From Diospyros lotus (lineage: Eukaryota > Streptophyta > Magnoliopsida > Ericales > Ebenaceae), in the NCBI RefSeq assembly GCF_014633365.1, contig NC_068352.1, forward strand, positions 5,572,393 through 5,636,392: 64,000 nucleotides of DNA, read 5' to 3'. Numbering within the stretch: the first letter of the stretch is position 1; every line of letters starts with the position of its first letter. The notes under the pieces were generated by a model. It did no database searches and was not told the origin of the DNA. It saw only the letters and a list, made by a program, of their open reading frames with translations. The translations under genes and the position numbers were made by a program. Positions 20,854 through 32,864 of this stretch are shown piece by piece.

Positions 20854-23790
20854 TGTGTAAGAAAAAATAGACACTCAAGAGGAGGTGAATTGAGTTTTCA
20901 AAAACTTTTTAGATTTGGAGACTTTTGTGCAAAGAAAATTGTTTGACATTTTTAAAGCTTTTGAAAATTAGTGATAAAAGTATCTATTGAAAGATTTAAC
21001 TTTAGTTGATTTAGGAAATAATAACGTGAGAATGTTTGAAAGAAAGTGGAATTTCCGAGATCAATTTTAAAGCAAGTATTGCGAATTGAAAATGTTGAAA
21101 ATAACACTTGACTAGATAAAATGAAAGGAAGAAATGAATAATACAACACATAAAAGAGTTTTATAGTGGTTTGGTTCAACCAGTATACTCTATTCCCTTG
21201 GTTTCTCATCAAGGATTTTAACAACTCACTCAGTAGCTTTTAAAACAGGATTAGCTACAAACCACTTACAACGATTTTTAAAGACAACCAAAACCAATGT
21301 CTTTTTAAGGTTTAGGCAAAATCTCTTATCTTTTAGGGATCGGATAGAACCACAAAAAACTCTCAAGAAGTAAAGAATATAAGTATAAGAAAAGATTTAC
21401 AGTTACAACTCACAACAAAAAATAATCCTTCTCTCAAACAATAGAGATTTAAAAATAGAAAATAAAGATCTCTCTCTCTCTTTCTCTTTGTTTAGCCAAT
21501 AATTAATGAAATTTTGAGTGGGCTTCTTTGGTTTAAGACTTGATTGAGTAAAAGGAATTAGAACCGCTGTTTTTTCTTTAGCCTCTTTTCCCTTTTATAC
21601 TTGCTGATGGCATTGCAGAAAAAGTTTTTTTTCTCTAAAAAAAAATGATTAGAATATTCAAAAATCAATATAAAAAAATGAGAGAAAAATTAGAGTTATT
21701 TTGGAGTATTAACAGTCAAAATTGTGCATTAAATGCACTTGCAATGGCTAGTTTAACAGTTATATTTTTTAGTTTCAGCACAACATTACTTGAGTATTTT
21801 TTATCCTTACCCGAGTAAACATAATTTATAATCGAGTTTTTTTTTACTGCACTCTATTACAAATCAGGTTTAATAACATAAATAAAATACTCGATTACCA
21901 ATCAAATATAGTCAATTATATATCAACTTTTATTCAATTACAAATGAAAAATACTCGATTATAAAAGAATAATACTCGATTATAAATTTGATTACTTGAT
22001 TATTTTTTTATCTAACCGAAGCTTGTAATAAATGCTTGATTATTAAAGAATAATTACTCGAGTATAAAAGATATATTACTCAATTACAAAAATCAATCAC
22101 TCGAGTAAAAGATGCCTAGAAATTCTAACATATATTCACTTGATTACAAGAGAAGATTACTTGAGTATAAATAGACATTTACATGATTATAAACATGAGT
22201 ACTCGATTGCTTTTGCTACACTAGAGATATGACAAAACTACTCGATTACAAAAGTATATTTAGTTGAGTGCAAACTCTTATATACTTGAATACATTATAA
22301 TCAATTATATGCTATACAAATTTGGATTACTCGATTACAATAGAATCTTATACTCAATTAAATAGATGAAGCAATAGACTCAAATACTTAGATCAATAGA
22401 TTACTTGAATAACATAGAATTTTTACTCGATTAATATTTTGATACACTTGATTAATTCTATGTCTTACTCGATTAAAAAAGTCTATCAAAAAACATCTTT
22501 AATATATTGTTTTGAATATCATCATCAAAATAATTTTCTCATCAACAACAACATTTAAATAAGAAACACAAACATTAAGCTCAAATATAAAACACAAGCG
22601 CTGTTTGTGATCACATTCACTTGATTATTTAGAAAGCCTTCATGGAACAAGATAATGAGATAATTTCATATCTTGGAATTTTACCAGATTTCTAAGGAAA
22701 AATAAATTGAGTACATAGATTGCTCAACCAAAACATATTCCTTTCTTGATCTAAGCAATATCATTCTACTTAGCACACAATACAACATATTTTATAGAAA
22801 TACAATTACCCAAATAACTATTCATTCATATATATTTTATCAAATACACACACATGAAACATTTATAAGTTAAATAACTTACTTGCTACTTAACTCAGAC
22901 ATAACATATAGAAGATTGTAAATATATTGAGTACAAAACATATAAACCAATATGCATTAACTTGAGTATCATGATTTTTCAATCATACTTATCAAAACAA
23001 GAACACATAAATTGAACAAAGCATATATGATTTCTATTCTATAAGCTCTAAGCCATTATACACATATGCATATTTTGAGTAATTCTTGAAAGATAGAAAC
23101 TTCATAATTTTATTACTAAAATGCAATGAAACTAAACTTGATTCTCAGACTAGATTAGCAATACTTGAATGTATTGAGGGGTAAACATTCAGCATTTAAA
23201 TTTCTTTCAAATACTTGAACGATTTTACTTATCAAGCAACACACATTTAACTTTATAAGATATTCAAGAGTTCCTTCTTAGATTTTAGGACTTGATAACT
23301 TTAGGAATTTGATATTAAATATCAATTAGGCAATTTAGGCTTTATGAATTAGAACTTAGGATCATTGCCTAAGTATATACTCATTTACTCAAGAGTTTTG
23401 TTTTTTGATACTTAACATTAAATAAAACACATTACCCTTTGATTTTGAGCACTTAAGATATTTTTTAACCTTAAACTTACTCTAAACATCATGAGGTCCA
23501 CATGACACTCATGCATTATGGATACTTAAGATATCCATTGAAGTCCTAGAACAAACTACTAACATATTAAGCATATTGACAAATAAGACATAAAACAACC
23601 TTAATTACAAGCATATTAACATATTAAGGCTATCAATAAAATTATCAATCTCAACATCTCCTTAAGAAATATGAGAATCTAAATATCCTAAAGGATAAAA
23701 TAATTTCCCCATATATCAAACCTATCAAAACAAGCTCAAAATGACATAAGAACATTATAGTTTTAGTGTAGAACATTTATCATCAAAACA
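20854..23790 (-). mobile_element. Solo LTR E (2.9 kb) inserted in the copia 3' region
   Basis: The plus strand starts TGTGTAAGAAAAAATAGAC with CAAGAGGAGGTGAATTGAG close behind, the same end type as units A and B. It ends ATCATCAAAACA. Flanks are TTATT (20849-20853) and TTTTT (23791-23795), a 5-bp TSD with one mismatch. The sense strand is minus, with a long U3 (22500-23790), then a palindrome array, then a leader. No domains of a retroelement are inside. The right end is less certain than the left. Confidence 0.65.
21790..22475 (-). repeat. ACTCGAGT/ACTCGATTA word array in LTR E
   Basis: More than twenty words of the type TACTCGATTA, ACTCGAGTA and ACTTGATTA spaced about 20-40 bp apart, often as TACTCGATTACAAAAG. 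The fully symmetric form is ACTCGAGT. This is the longest array of the window and lies upstream of the transcribed part in sense orientation. Confidence 0.88.
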
Positions 23791-23795
23791 TTTTT

Positions 23796-25594
23796 ATAGT
23801 AATGTCAAGGCCCACCAATGTCCGATATTCAACCTTTTCTCAACACAGAGGCGATTTACATGATTTGCTATAAAAATAAATGCCTCATAAGACGACTTAT
23901 CCAAAGCTGGAGTGGTAATTATTATTGTATGCAACTTCCACCAATTACAATCGATCATCCCAACTGCCATGGAACTTCCTTACGCACTCTCACAGCATAT
24001 CCTCCAATGTCTAAATAATCCCCCATGTCCGCCTGATAGCTGCGGATGAGACACAACACTGGACTTCAACCTAGACTCTAAGGCATAATGCCAAGTGTCC
24101 TTCAGGTCCATAGATGTGGCCAATACCAAAGCCCATGCTATTCAACATTTAGGTTCTGAAAACCTCCCCATCGAGGGTATTTCTTGAAAAGTTTGACCCA
24201 TTTTCCAAGTCATTCAAGACAATGGAGCAACGATGCTCAAAATCCCTCTTTAATATACCACATCAACGCCTTGTTGTCTAAGAGACTCCTTATATTTGCC
24301 ATGATCACTGATAGCGATCACTTTTCTACCGCTCAAACCCTGGGCAAGATTCACAAAGAGACTATTTCTTTCAACCAAAATTCACATTTAGTACTCATAG
24401 CATACATCTTGCAATTTCCTAACTTGGTAAAAATAACCCTTAAATACTCATGGCGAGTCTCCTCACTTAGAGAGTATATCCCCATATCATTAATGAAAAC
24501 CATAATACCGATTTTGAGATGACTTACCTCCCCGTCTCACCATTCACTGATACCATTTAGACCATGTGGCAATCTTAGAAAATGCCCCACCTTAATAGCT
24601 ATCCCAACAATCATCCTCTTATAGCGGGGTTCTTATCTGTCATGATCATTTACTTTGGGTACTACCATCCGTGCATGTCCTTACACTACCATATTTCTTC
24701 CTCTCTTTGTGAATTGATCCATGATCATCTAAGTGCTATTAATATATAATAATACCACGCATCGAACTTGACTATACATACATACATATATATATATATA
24801 TTGACTGCATTACTATTTTAATGGTTTTAGAAAACCACACTTAGCAAAAACACCGTCAACAGATGAAAGGAAACGAGTGACCGTTCACGATTGATTGACA
24901 ACTCCTTACCATCAGTCAATAGTTGCTATGTTGAAATAGGCTCTCACCTTATTATTTTCTTTCCCTTAGCTTCTCGCTAACCGAAAAATCACATTACATT
25001 TTTATATGATTTAGCCTAGTCTAGGTTTTACATATATATATATATATATATGCGTGCGTTCATACGGTAACTCTTACTCTTTCTTTTTCCTTTAATTCTC
25101 CGCTCACACCATCATACTAAAATCAAACCAAAAATTTCAGGTAGGTAATACACGTGCTTCTCATAGAACTCCAACTTAAATCCACATTTTTTTCCCTCCC
25201 TATTAGTACAACCATATACTTAGGGGTTATACAGTGCCCTTCCTATTTCTCACGGCACGGGACGTGGCCTTTCCCACCAAAGAACTTCCAATGGTGTGTC
25301 CCAACTTTGTATCCATTAATTATTCACCACCCATCATGCCTATCCTTAGCATCTTCATGCACTAGAAATCCACAATTTCGACGAGGCGACAATGCAAGTA
25401 ACGGGGTTCTCTTTCCTCAACCTCAATTCGACAGCCTCTTTACAAGCACCCATTTACTCTATGGCCAATTATTTATAATTATCACTTTAATTTAACTTCT
25501 CGATTTCGGACTACTAAACATAGTCCTAACTCCACCCGACAGTCCTATGTTTACAGAAACTCCTCTTATCCCAACCTTTGCTCTGATACCAAGC
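23796..25594 (-). pseudogene. Ty3/gypsy internal remnant with RT fragment, truncated
   Basis: On the minus strand, downstream of an LTR and PBS, there is a heavily mutated RT. VFINDMGIYSLSEETRHEYL (about 24510-24450) corresponds to the FIDDILVYS motif and is followed by KLGNCKMYAMSTKCEFWL; a decayed MPFGLTN-like stretch occurs just before it. This pattern fits chromovirus/Tekay-like gypsy elements. Stops occur throughout. No integrase or second LTR is recognised; the left end abuts the solo LTR at 23790. The remainder is not interpretable by eye. A (TA)n run lies at 24785-24805 and another at 25030-25050. Confidence 0.7.
25579..25592 (-). other. Primer-binding site of the gypsy element
   Basis: On the minus strand TTGGTATCAGAGC follows the LTR end (CCCCTGACA) by 2 bp, as expected for initiator Met-tRNA priming. 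Confidence 0.85.
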
Positions 25595-26614
25595 TGTCAG
25601 GGGTCGTTCCCGGATTACTCACTAGCATAGGAAGTCCTAGAGAATGTCCATTCAAAATGGATACAGATACAAATATCTGCTCCCGGATTACCCGCTAGCA
25701 TAGGAAGTCCGAGAGAATGTCCATTCAAAATGGATACAAATACAAATATCCGCTCCTGGATTACCCGCTAGCATAGGAAGTCTGAGAGAATGTCCATTCA
25801 AAATGGATACAGATACAAATATCACTCAAAATTTGTCAAAAATTCTTTTCATTCCCATATTTGCTCACTATCAATAGGAGCCAAAATAAATATTATACAT
25901 CATTCTTTACATCATAAGCTCGGGTTTACAACCCATACATTTTAAAAATAAAAGGGCATCAAGGCTTTAAATACAAGATGAAACCCTTTAATCATGCCTT
26001 CAAATTACACTCATGGATCTTTGAGGCCGGGACATCTTTGTACACATCTATCCAGAACTTGCCCCAAATAATTATTTCCATTTTTTCTTGGAATGACAAA
26101 AGAAGCAAGCTCATTTTTGACAATTGACACAATTCTCATTTTCATTTAATTTAAAACACAATTTGCAATTAGGCTCAAACTCAAATCAATAATTCAACAC
26201 ATACTTGGCCCAATGGGCTAACTTTATAACTTCATTTAATAAAACAAAATTTCACATGGGCCTAACCAATTTTCAAAGCCCAATCCATATCATTCCCATT
26301 TATTTCATTACTCATTAATACATACCACTTCAAACACATGGGCTCAAAGCCCATTTCAATGGTCAAATTCCAAGTGGCCCATTTCCATCCTAGGTTCTAA
26401 TCAATATCAATCCCATTTAATTAAAACACAACCCACTAATACATGGGCTTAGGCCCAAATGGGCAACCCAATCCATTAATTTAACACATAATTTATTTAC
26501 ATACGTTTGCCACATAAAATATTTCTCACATTTAATTTAATAGGGGCAAAATTTGCAATGCTCATAAATAAAATATTAATAACTCCTAGACCCACCAACG
26601 GGTCGTTATAAGCA
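25595..26614 (-). repeat. 5' LTR of the gypsy element (1020 bp)
   Basis: In sense (minus) orientation it starts TGCTTATAACGACCCG and ends ACGACCCCTGACA, next to the PBS. Start and end resemble those of the solo LTR at 29775-32576 (TGTAACGACCCG... and GGGAGCGGGTCCTTACA), so both belong to one gypsy family. AACTC follows at 26615-26619; the partner TSD is lost with the other end. Confidence 0.8.
25622..25825 (-). repeat. Three-copy 73-bp tandem repeat in the gypsy LTR
   Basis: TCCATTCAAAATGGATACA recurs at 25647, 25720 and 25793, a period of 73 bp. Copies differ at only a few positions. The ATCCATTTTGAATGGA word in it is itself nearly palindromic. Confidence 0.92.
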
Positions 26615-26619
26615 AACTC

Positions 26620-27678
26620 AATAGTTTGTAATATCCTATAATCTCGTAGTGGGAAGCCTTTCGGTGAGGACATCAGCTAGTTGATTCCTTGATGATACAT
26701 AAGGTATAGCAATTAATCCACTTTCTAGCTTCTCCTTTATGAAATTCTTGTCAATTTCTATATACTTGGTCCTATCATATTAAATAGGATTATGGGCGAG
26801 GTTAATAGCTGACATGTTATCATAATATAATTTCATTGGTTCACTTCCTTTGATCTTTAAATTGTTCGAAATGATTTTTATCCATAGGAGCTCACAAATC
26901 CCACGTCATATTTCCCAAAATTTTACTTCAACACTTGATCCCATTGCTACATTCTGCTTCTTGCTTCTCTACGTAACTAGATTTCCTACTATGGACATGT
27001 GGTAACCTATTGTGGACCTTCTATCTATTAAGGACCTAGCATAATCTACATCAATGTAACCCTTTACTATTAAATTTGCACCTTTTTGAAGTAGAATGGC
27101 TCTTCCTAGAATAGCCTTCACATATTGGAGAATTCTTTGAATTGCATGTAAATATTCTTTTGTTGGCTTCTGGATAAATTGACTAACGACACTCACTGCA
27201 TAGGCGATGTTTGATTTGGTATGAGAGAGGTAAATTGACCTCCCAATAGTCCATGATACATTTCTTTGTCAACTACACACCTTTTTTTACTTCCCATGTT
27301 TTATTTTCCTTTAATGCACTCATATCTTCCCTCAACGCATGTGTCTGATTTTTGTCCCTTGAAGCTATAAGAATAGTTTTAGGTATCTAATTTGAATTCA
27401 AGGTAGTAAGGAAGCTTTTATGTCATGGAGATAGTCTATAAAGGGGTACAAAATTGGATATGGGGTGTTAGACAAACTTCCTAGTTTCCTTTCTCTTAGC
27501 TATGGGTAGATAAAGGGTAGGATACAAATCTGTGGAGGAATCATATTGATTAACAATAGGAGGAGAAAGAGAAGGTTCCATACCTAAACGTGGGTTGGAC
27601 TCTTGTGCTTGCCTCAAAGTAGACGTAGATTTTACTTTTCTTGAATACTACTTTAGCTATTGGGATAACATTGTTAGT
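26620..27678 (-). pseudogene. copia pol remnant (hinge, internally deleted RT, RNase H)
   Basis: On the minus strand: a proline-rich hinge ending in a KRKETRKFV, stop, HPISNFV-like segment (about 27520-27430), then ALKENKTWEV (start of RT, near 27320). A deletion joins this to EMYHGLLG...SVVSQFIQKPTKEYLHAIQR (27270-27130). RNase H follows, with VKGYIDVDYARS, WRSKKQNVVARSS, MKLYYDNMSAINLAHNPI and YIEIDKNFIKEKLESGL. The lineage looks Ale/Retrofit-like. Several stops. It continues at 20812-20853 on one side and 37493-37925 on the other. Confidence 0.88.
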
Positions 27679-28113
27679 TGTGTGTACCCTAATGCTAGAT
27701 TTAGATTGCAATAAATACATTTAATGTATCTTTGTATATATTTACAAAATGTAATTTTTTCTTTATTCATAAACTCTCAAGTTTAATATATGAATGAGTC
27801 TCTAGATCTCCTGTATGAGTCTTATTCTTAAGGTTTTAAGACTATGTGATGAGATTTTCTCGTGACATGATTTCTTAAATGATTAATGATTCTTAGATTA
27901 ATTGGATGGGGACTCTGATTAGTCTAGTATGGTCTAACACATAATTTACTACCTTGATCAGTATGAGTTACTGATTGTTGTACCACTTAGATTAAGCGGG
28001 GGAATTGAGAATTTTCTTCCTGGACAACTATTCTTCCCTGGCTTATTATTTCTTCCCAAGAAGGTCGTTCTTCTCAAGACTATTGTTTCTTCTTGGGAAG
28101 GCTATTCTTCCCA

Positions 28114-28340
28114 CACTACAAGAAATATGGGTTTTGCTAGCGAACTTTTCCCGGCAGTTTGAACAACTGTCGGGAAAACACCACAATCCCTGGCGGTTTC
28201 AAAAACCACCGGGGATGTGTGAACATTACCGGCAGTTTATTAAAATCGTCGGGGATGTGTGAACATTACCGGCGGTTTTTAAAAACTGCCGGTAATGTTC
28301 ACACATCCCCGGGGATTTTTGAAACCGCCAGGGATATGAT
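28114..28340. repeat. 5' subterminal repeats of the CACTA element
   Basis: Repeated CGGCAGTTT, GGCGGTTT and GGGGATGTGTGAACATTACC words in direct and inverted orientation. Two inverted halves can fold on each other (28200-28335). In En/Spm such subterminal repeats bind the element-encoded TnpA-type protein. Confidence 0.85.
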
Positions 28341-28700
28341 TTATATACCCCACCTCCCGCCCCCGCCCAAATTAATCTTCTCCTTCCCCCTTCTCTTCCA
28401 AAATCGCCCCCTGCAAACCCTAACCTAACCCTCTCTCGCTCGCGCCTCACTGTGATCTCTCTCGCTCGCTCTTGCCGCCGTGTCGCTGCCTCCCTCGCCA
28501 TTTCTCACTCTCATTCGCTCTCGTCCTCGCTGCTCGCTCAGTAGTGCTCGGCATCGCTGGTGAGTTTAAAGTATTTGCTGTGCGTGCATCACAATGTACA
28601 TATATATATATATATATATAGTAGCCACCCAAATAAAAGTGGGGCGATAATGTAAGCCAATTATTTCGATCGAGCACAAATCTCTCTTCTCTCTCTCGGC
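28340..28700 (+). pseudogene. Probable captured 5' UTR/first exon of an unidentified host gene
   Basis: A CT-rich, GC-elevated block (CCCTAACCTAACC, then CTCTCTCGCTCG repeats) ends in a splice-donor-like GGTGAGTTT at about 28558-28566, which is how plant 5' UTR exons look. It could belong to the LPA1-like or another captured gene. No protein could be recognised. A (TA)n run lies at 28601-28620. Confidence 0.4.
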
Positions 28701-29774
28701 GCATGTCTCGCATGAGGTAAAGCACCTGCACCTTCATCTCTCCATCTTGTCTGCTTTAGCCCTCGATTACTGTGCAAACCTGATTAAGATTTATTGTTTT
28801 GGTTTGTGTCTAATTGTTCATTTTTGCGTTGCGGTAAGATGATGTTTGCGAGTATAATCAATCGCCACTGATCCGAGAATTAAGCCTTTGTTACTTGATG
28901 TATTGTTCTCCTCTTGTCTTGAGTTCGGCGTACTGGTTTTGTTCTTCTTTTGATTTGATCAGTAATTTATTCGCAATATGCTTGTGTGCTTAAAACTGAT
29001 TCTGGAGTTCCAAGTTTGATCCTTAGGAGATGTATGGTGCTAGTAGTTAGGAGAAAAAGAGTAAGGACATATGTGAGAGGCTAGAGGGGTTCCAGGTATA
29101 TTTGTTATCTCACTTCTATAAACGAGACAATCCAAAAGATGCTATTTTATTATTTTACCTGTGCCCACAATAGAACTTCGATTTTTAACAGGGAAATATA
29201 TAAATTGTTCTTAAAATGCATCTTGTAAGAGTAGGATTCTTTCTAGTCTCTCTTCTGTTGCCTAATCGGCATTCCCATCCATAAGATCCAACTCAAGGTA
29301 AAAATTGATAACTCTTCTACTATGTCTCTTCGTAGCTCAAAATTGAATGCTATGGGGATTTATCTCCTTCCTAGATGTTTGCCCAAATAGAATGCACACG
29401 AGTAGTAAGTTACAACTATCTAAATACAATGATTTAGTGGCTTACACCACACCTATAGATATCTTCTTTCTCTGTTATTGTGTTACAGTTGTAAAATTTG
29501 TTTTATGGAAGAGTTGCAGTACTTTTATTTGTTGAATAGGACAGAGTTCATGCCCCAAATCATAAAACTAGCTATATATGATTCCGTTGCATGAAACATG
29601 TATCATAATATGTTGGTTTAATTAGTTTACTTACTTGATACATATTCTAGAAAAATTTTCAAGCTGATTTCATAATGACAAACATTTTGGCTTTACATTT
29701 TGAGTACTAAAATAGAATTACTCAGTTACAGTGCCTTATAATTCCAATGCATGCTTCTTTTTTTAATGATAAGG
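28700..29774. other. CACTA interior without recognised coding sequence
   Basis: Intron-like, T-rich sequence on the plus strand. I see no domain here. It may be introns of a captured gene. Confidence 0.35.
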
Positions 29775-30739
29775 TGTAACGACCCGTTAGCGGATCCGGG
29801 TGTTAACTGTGGGAATAAAATACTTGCTTTGTTTGAGCCATTATTTTTGAAGGATTATATGTGATGTTTTTAGTTGGTTTGGCACAAAAGGTAAAATGGT
29901 GGAAAAGTCAGGGATTTGACTATGACGAAAAGGGACCCATGACTTTGCAAGGTATGTGTGTAAGATATTATATGAGAGATGGAAAAGAAAAGAATTATGC
30001 ATTTATATCAAGAGGATTAATTTAAATGAATTATAGGATATTTTCATTTACTTAGATGGCTAAGGGACATGGAGGGAATAAGAGCTAAACTTAAGGGACA
30101 AATGGGTAAATGCGGGAAAGAATAAAAAGGGAGGAGGTGGTGGTGGCGTGAGCCACTTTTCCTTCTTTACTTCTCCTTCTTCTTCATTTTCTTCTTTCTT
30201 CCTTTCTTCTTCAACATCCCTTCTTCTCCTCTTGTGATTTCTCTCTCTCCATAGATTTGAAGCTTTGGGAGAAAAAGATAGTATCTTGTGTGGCTTGGAA
30301 GCTTAGTGGGGCTAGCAAAATCCACAAGGCAAGTTCTATTCTCCTCTTCCTCCATTGTATGTGAGATTTTAGTTCCTCTTGGTATTTCGGTGTAAGATTC
30401 TCCTTGTTGTCATATGGAATGCAAATATGTGTCTCGTGGTTGTTATAGTGTCTTTAGAACTTCTAATTTTCAAGGGATGTTCCTGAAAGTTTGGTTGTTA
30501 TATTGTGGGTTTTGTATAAAATCTGGTTGAGTGAGTTTTGTATAATTTTTGGTGGAACCGTGACAAATTGGGATTATGGCTGAAATGAGGTTTTCTTTTA
30601 TTTCATTTTTTCATAGGAGTAATGTATTTGGAGTTTGGAAAGATTGTGATAAGCTTTGGGATAGTTTTGGGGGTTTTTGGTTCGTCCGTTGGGGTTTCTG
30701 GGCTCAGGGAGTTGATTGGGAGGGTCTGGAAGTCAACTC

Positions 30740-30840
30740 CCCAAGGTTTTCTCTCGGTTAGGTCGCCTGAGGCGACGTTGGAGTCGACTGTGCCTCGAAA
30801 GTCGACTGTCTTGGTGTCAAAGTCGACTCCCGCGGTAAAC
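30740..30840 (+). repeat. AGTCGACT-type words in solo LTR L
   Basis: GAAGTCAACTCC, GGAGTCGACTG, AAAGTCGACTG and AAAGTCGACTCC within 100 bp. AGTCGACT is a perfect palindrome and the same word type as in unit H. Confidence 0.75.
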
Positions 30841-31784
30841 TACACTGCGCACCCTATACTATTTCAGCCATAACTTTTTGTGTAGACATTCGATTGACAA
30901 ACTGTTTGAATTTTCATAAACTAGACTCGATAAGAATCGATTTGGTATATAATTAGTGGGTATTTGGACAAAAATTGGATGAGTTGAAGCCCGATGAACT
31001 AGAAGCTAGAAATTTAAATCTTCAATTCCAGTCCAATAATGCTTTGGTGTTTGGGGCATAACTATTTGTGGTATTGTCCAACTTGACATCCATTTTTGTA
31101 CAATAAAATAGGCTTGTTAATCTTTGTTTTGGAATGTATCTTGGATTATTTGAATATGTTTGAGGCCGTAGCAACCCAGCCAATCTTGGCATGGAATATG
31201 AAGTTCTTTCGTTTGAGCGATTTGCTTTACCCCAATGTTCGGGAGATAAATAGTTTATTTTGGGGCATCATTGGAGTATGATAAGATTCACTGATAAACT
31301 AGATTATAATGCTTTTAGATGTAATTCTTTATGAGGATAGAAAATGTTCCCTGAGAATTGTTGATGCAGTTTGTATTTGCTAGCCAAGTAGGGCTATTTC
31401 TTCCTACATTTCTTTGTGGAATGATGCTGAACCTTATCGGGGTAGGTTCTAGATGGTTTCTATTTGGGGTGGTGTTATATTTTGATTTATTTATTATTAC
31501 ACATTGCATGGTGATGCATTGGGACATTGGGCTATGGGTTTGCATACATATGGGATTATGTTTTGTGCTCAATGGTGGCGTGAGCATTGGCATGACATGG
31601 TTGGCTTGTGAGTACCGACCTGTGTATTGTAGGTGAGCATGGACACATGGAGCATGTGTATGTGTGAGTTCTTATGTGGGCGTAGCATGGCCTGATGCTT
31701 GGCTTATGGGGGCCTTGACATCACGTTTATGCTGCATAAGTCGTGCATTTCTTTATTTGTTGCATTGCATGTTGAGGATATGGG

Positions 31785-31965
31785 ACTCTGGGGAATGATC
31801 TAGTGTATACCTCGGGAGTCTTTGGATGTGGAAGTTGTTTGGGCCCGGTGGGGAATGATCTGGTGTATACTCCATGGGTGTACCCGGTGGGGAATGATCT
31901 GGTGTATACTCCACGGTGTACTTTTAGACTTCGGGGAATGATCTGGTGTATACCTCAAAAGTCTA
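31785..31965 (+). repeat. Four-copy GGGGAATGATCTGGTGTATAC repeat in solo LTR L
   Basis: GGGGAATGATCTGGTGTATA (first copy with one change) occurs four times at irregular spacings of about 42-58 bp, each followed by CCTC or TCCA variants. Confidence 0.85.
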
Positions 31966-32599
31966 TAGTAGCCTATATTGGATTACAACAGGTTTGTATG
32001 CGGGACTTGGGGGCCAATGTGTGTCTTGTCTTATGTGGACCCCAAGGACTATGTGTGTGCATTGATGCATTTACGTTATGATTTGGTATCGTGGTACATG
32101 GCATGGTTTGATATGCGATACATATCATGGGTGGGTATGTTTATGGACGAGTCAGCTATCAGACATATTATCCTTTTTTTTATACACTTGCTGAGTCTTG
32201 TGACTCACTCTTGCTTTTCATCATTCTAGGTAAGCGTGGAAAAGCAGTCGAGGGTGGGACCAAGCTTAGTTCTCCCTATGTTAGATATTGTGTACAGAGG
32301 CACCCTAACCGGAAGATTCTTGGACGTTTTGTCTTGTTTTGAGTCCAGGAAGGATATTGTCTTGCTATGCTAGACGTGGTGTTTTTGTGTGTGCGGGCAT
32401 GTGAGCCCTAATGTTGTCATCAAAGAATGTATACTATAAGATTTTTGCTTCCGTTGTGTATATTAATGTAAATCTCATTTGAGATATTTTGTTGAAGTTT
32501 GCATCTGTATCCTTTTCGTGAGGGCTTCCTCTTGAAATTCCTATGTTTATGGGACTTTCGGGAGCGGGTCCTTACATAAGGCAATTTTATTTTTCTCGA

Positions 32600-32864
32600 T
32601 CCAGCATGCTTATGGTGCTTTCATCTGATATTCAGTGCCCCTTTGACGTCTTCCCCTATTTGGGCATGAGATTTCAACTCTTCTAAGGAACTAATTACTG
32701 AATTTTGTAGAGAATGCAGAATAGTTCGAAAAGGTAAAACTACGTGTATATAATCAAAATACTTGTAGCTTTTTTTGGAGGTTTTAAGAATTATGATATT
32801 CCTTTTAGGTTTGGCTGGTGACCTGAAGAAAGCTATGATAGATGGAAAACCTATTATTATTGAG
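32600..32864 (+). pseudogene. Captured fragment of an LPA1-like P-loop kinase (2-phosphoglycerate-kinase family) gene
   Basis: Two exon pieces keep correct splice sites. The first ends 32733 and reads PLTSSPIWA, stop, DFNSSKELITEFCRECRIVRKG. The second, 32819-32864, reads GLAGDLKKAMIDGKPIIIE; the intron between runs GTAAAA...TTTTAG and the exon is followed by GTAAAC. The peptide resembles the segment after the P-loop in plant LPA1 homologues (SELITEFCRECRxVRKGLAGDLKKAMxDGKPIIIEG); this match is from memory of the family. A TGA replaces the expected Arg codon at 32671-32673. Upstream and downstream exons are not recognised. Intact introns show capture at DNA level, not by reverse transcription. 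Confidence 0.7.

Larger units (their letters stand above)
29775..32576 (+). mobile_element. Solo LTR L of a gypsy element (2802 bp) inside the CACTA transposon
   Basis: Starts TGTAACGACCCGTTAGCGG and ends GAGCGGGTCCTTACA. It is flanked by a perfect 5-bp TSD, TAAGG (29770-29774 and 32577-32581). Its ends resemble those of the gypsy LTR at 25595-26614. It lies just upstream of the captured LPA1-like exon, so it probably landed in an intron of the captured piece. It holds a TCGA word cluster near 30780-30835 and a tandem repeat near 31790-31965. No retroelement domains. Confidence 0.92.

Noticed and set aside
28226..28501. Minus-strand Arg-rich frame at the CACTA 5' end
   Set aside because: Read through subterminal repeats and a CT-rich captured 5' UTR-like block on the opposite strand.
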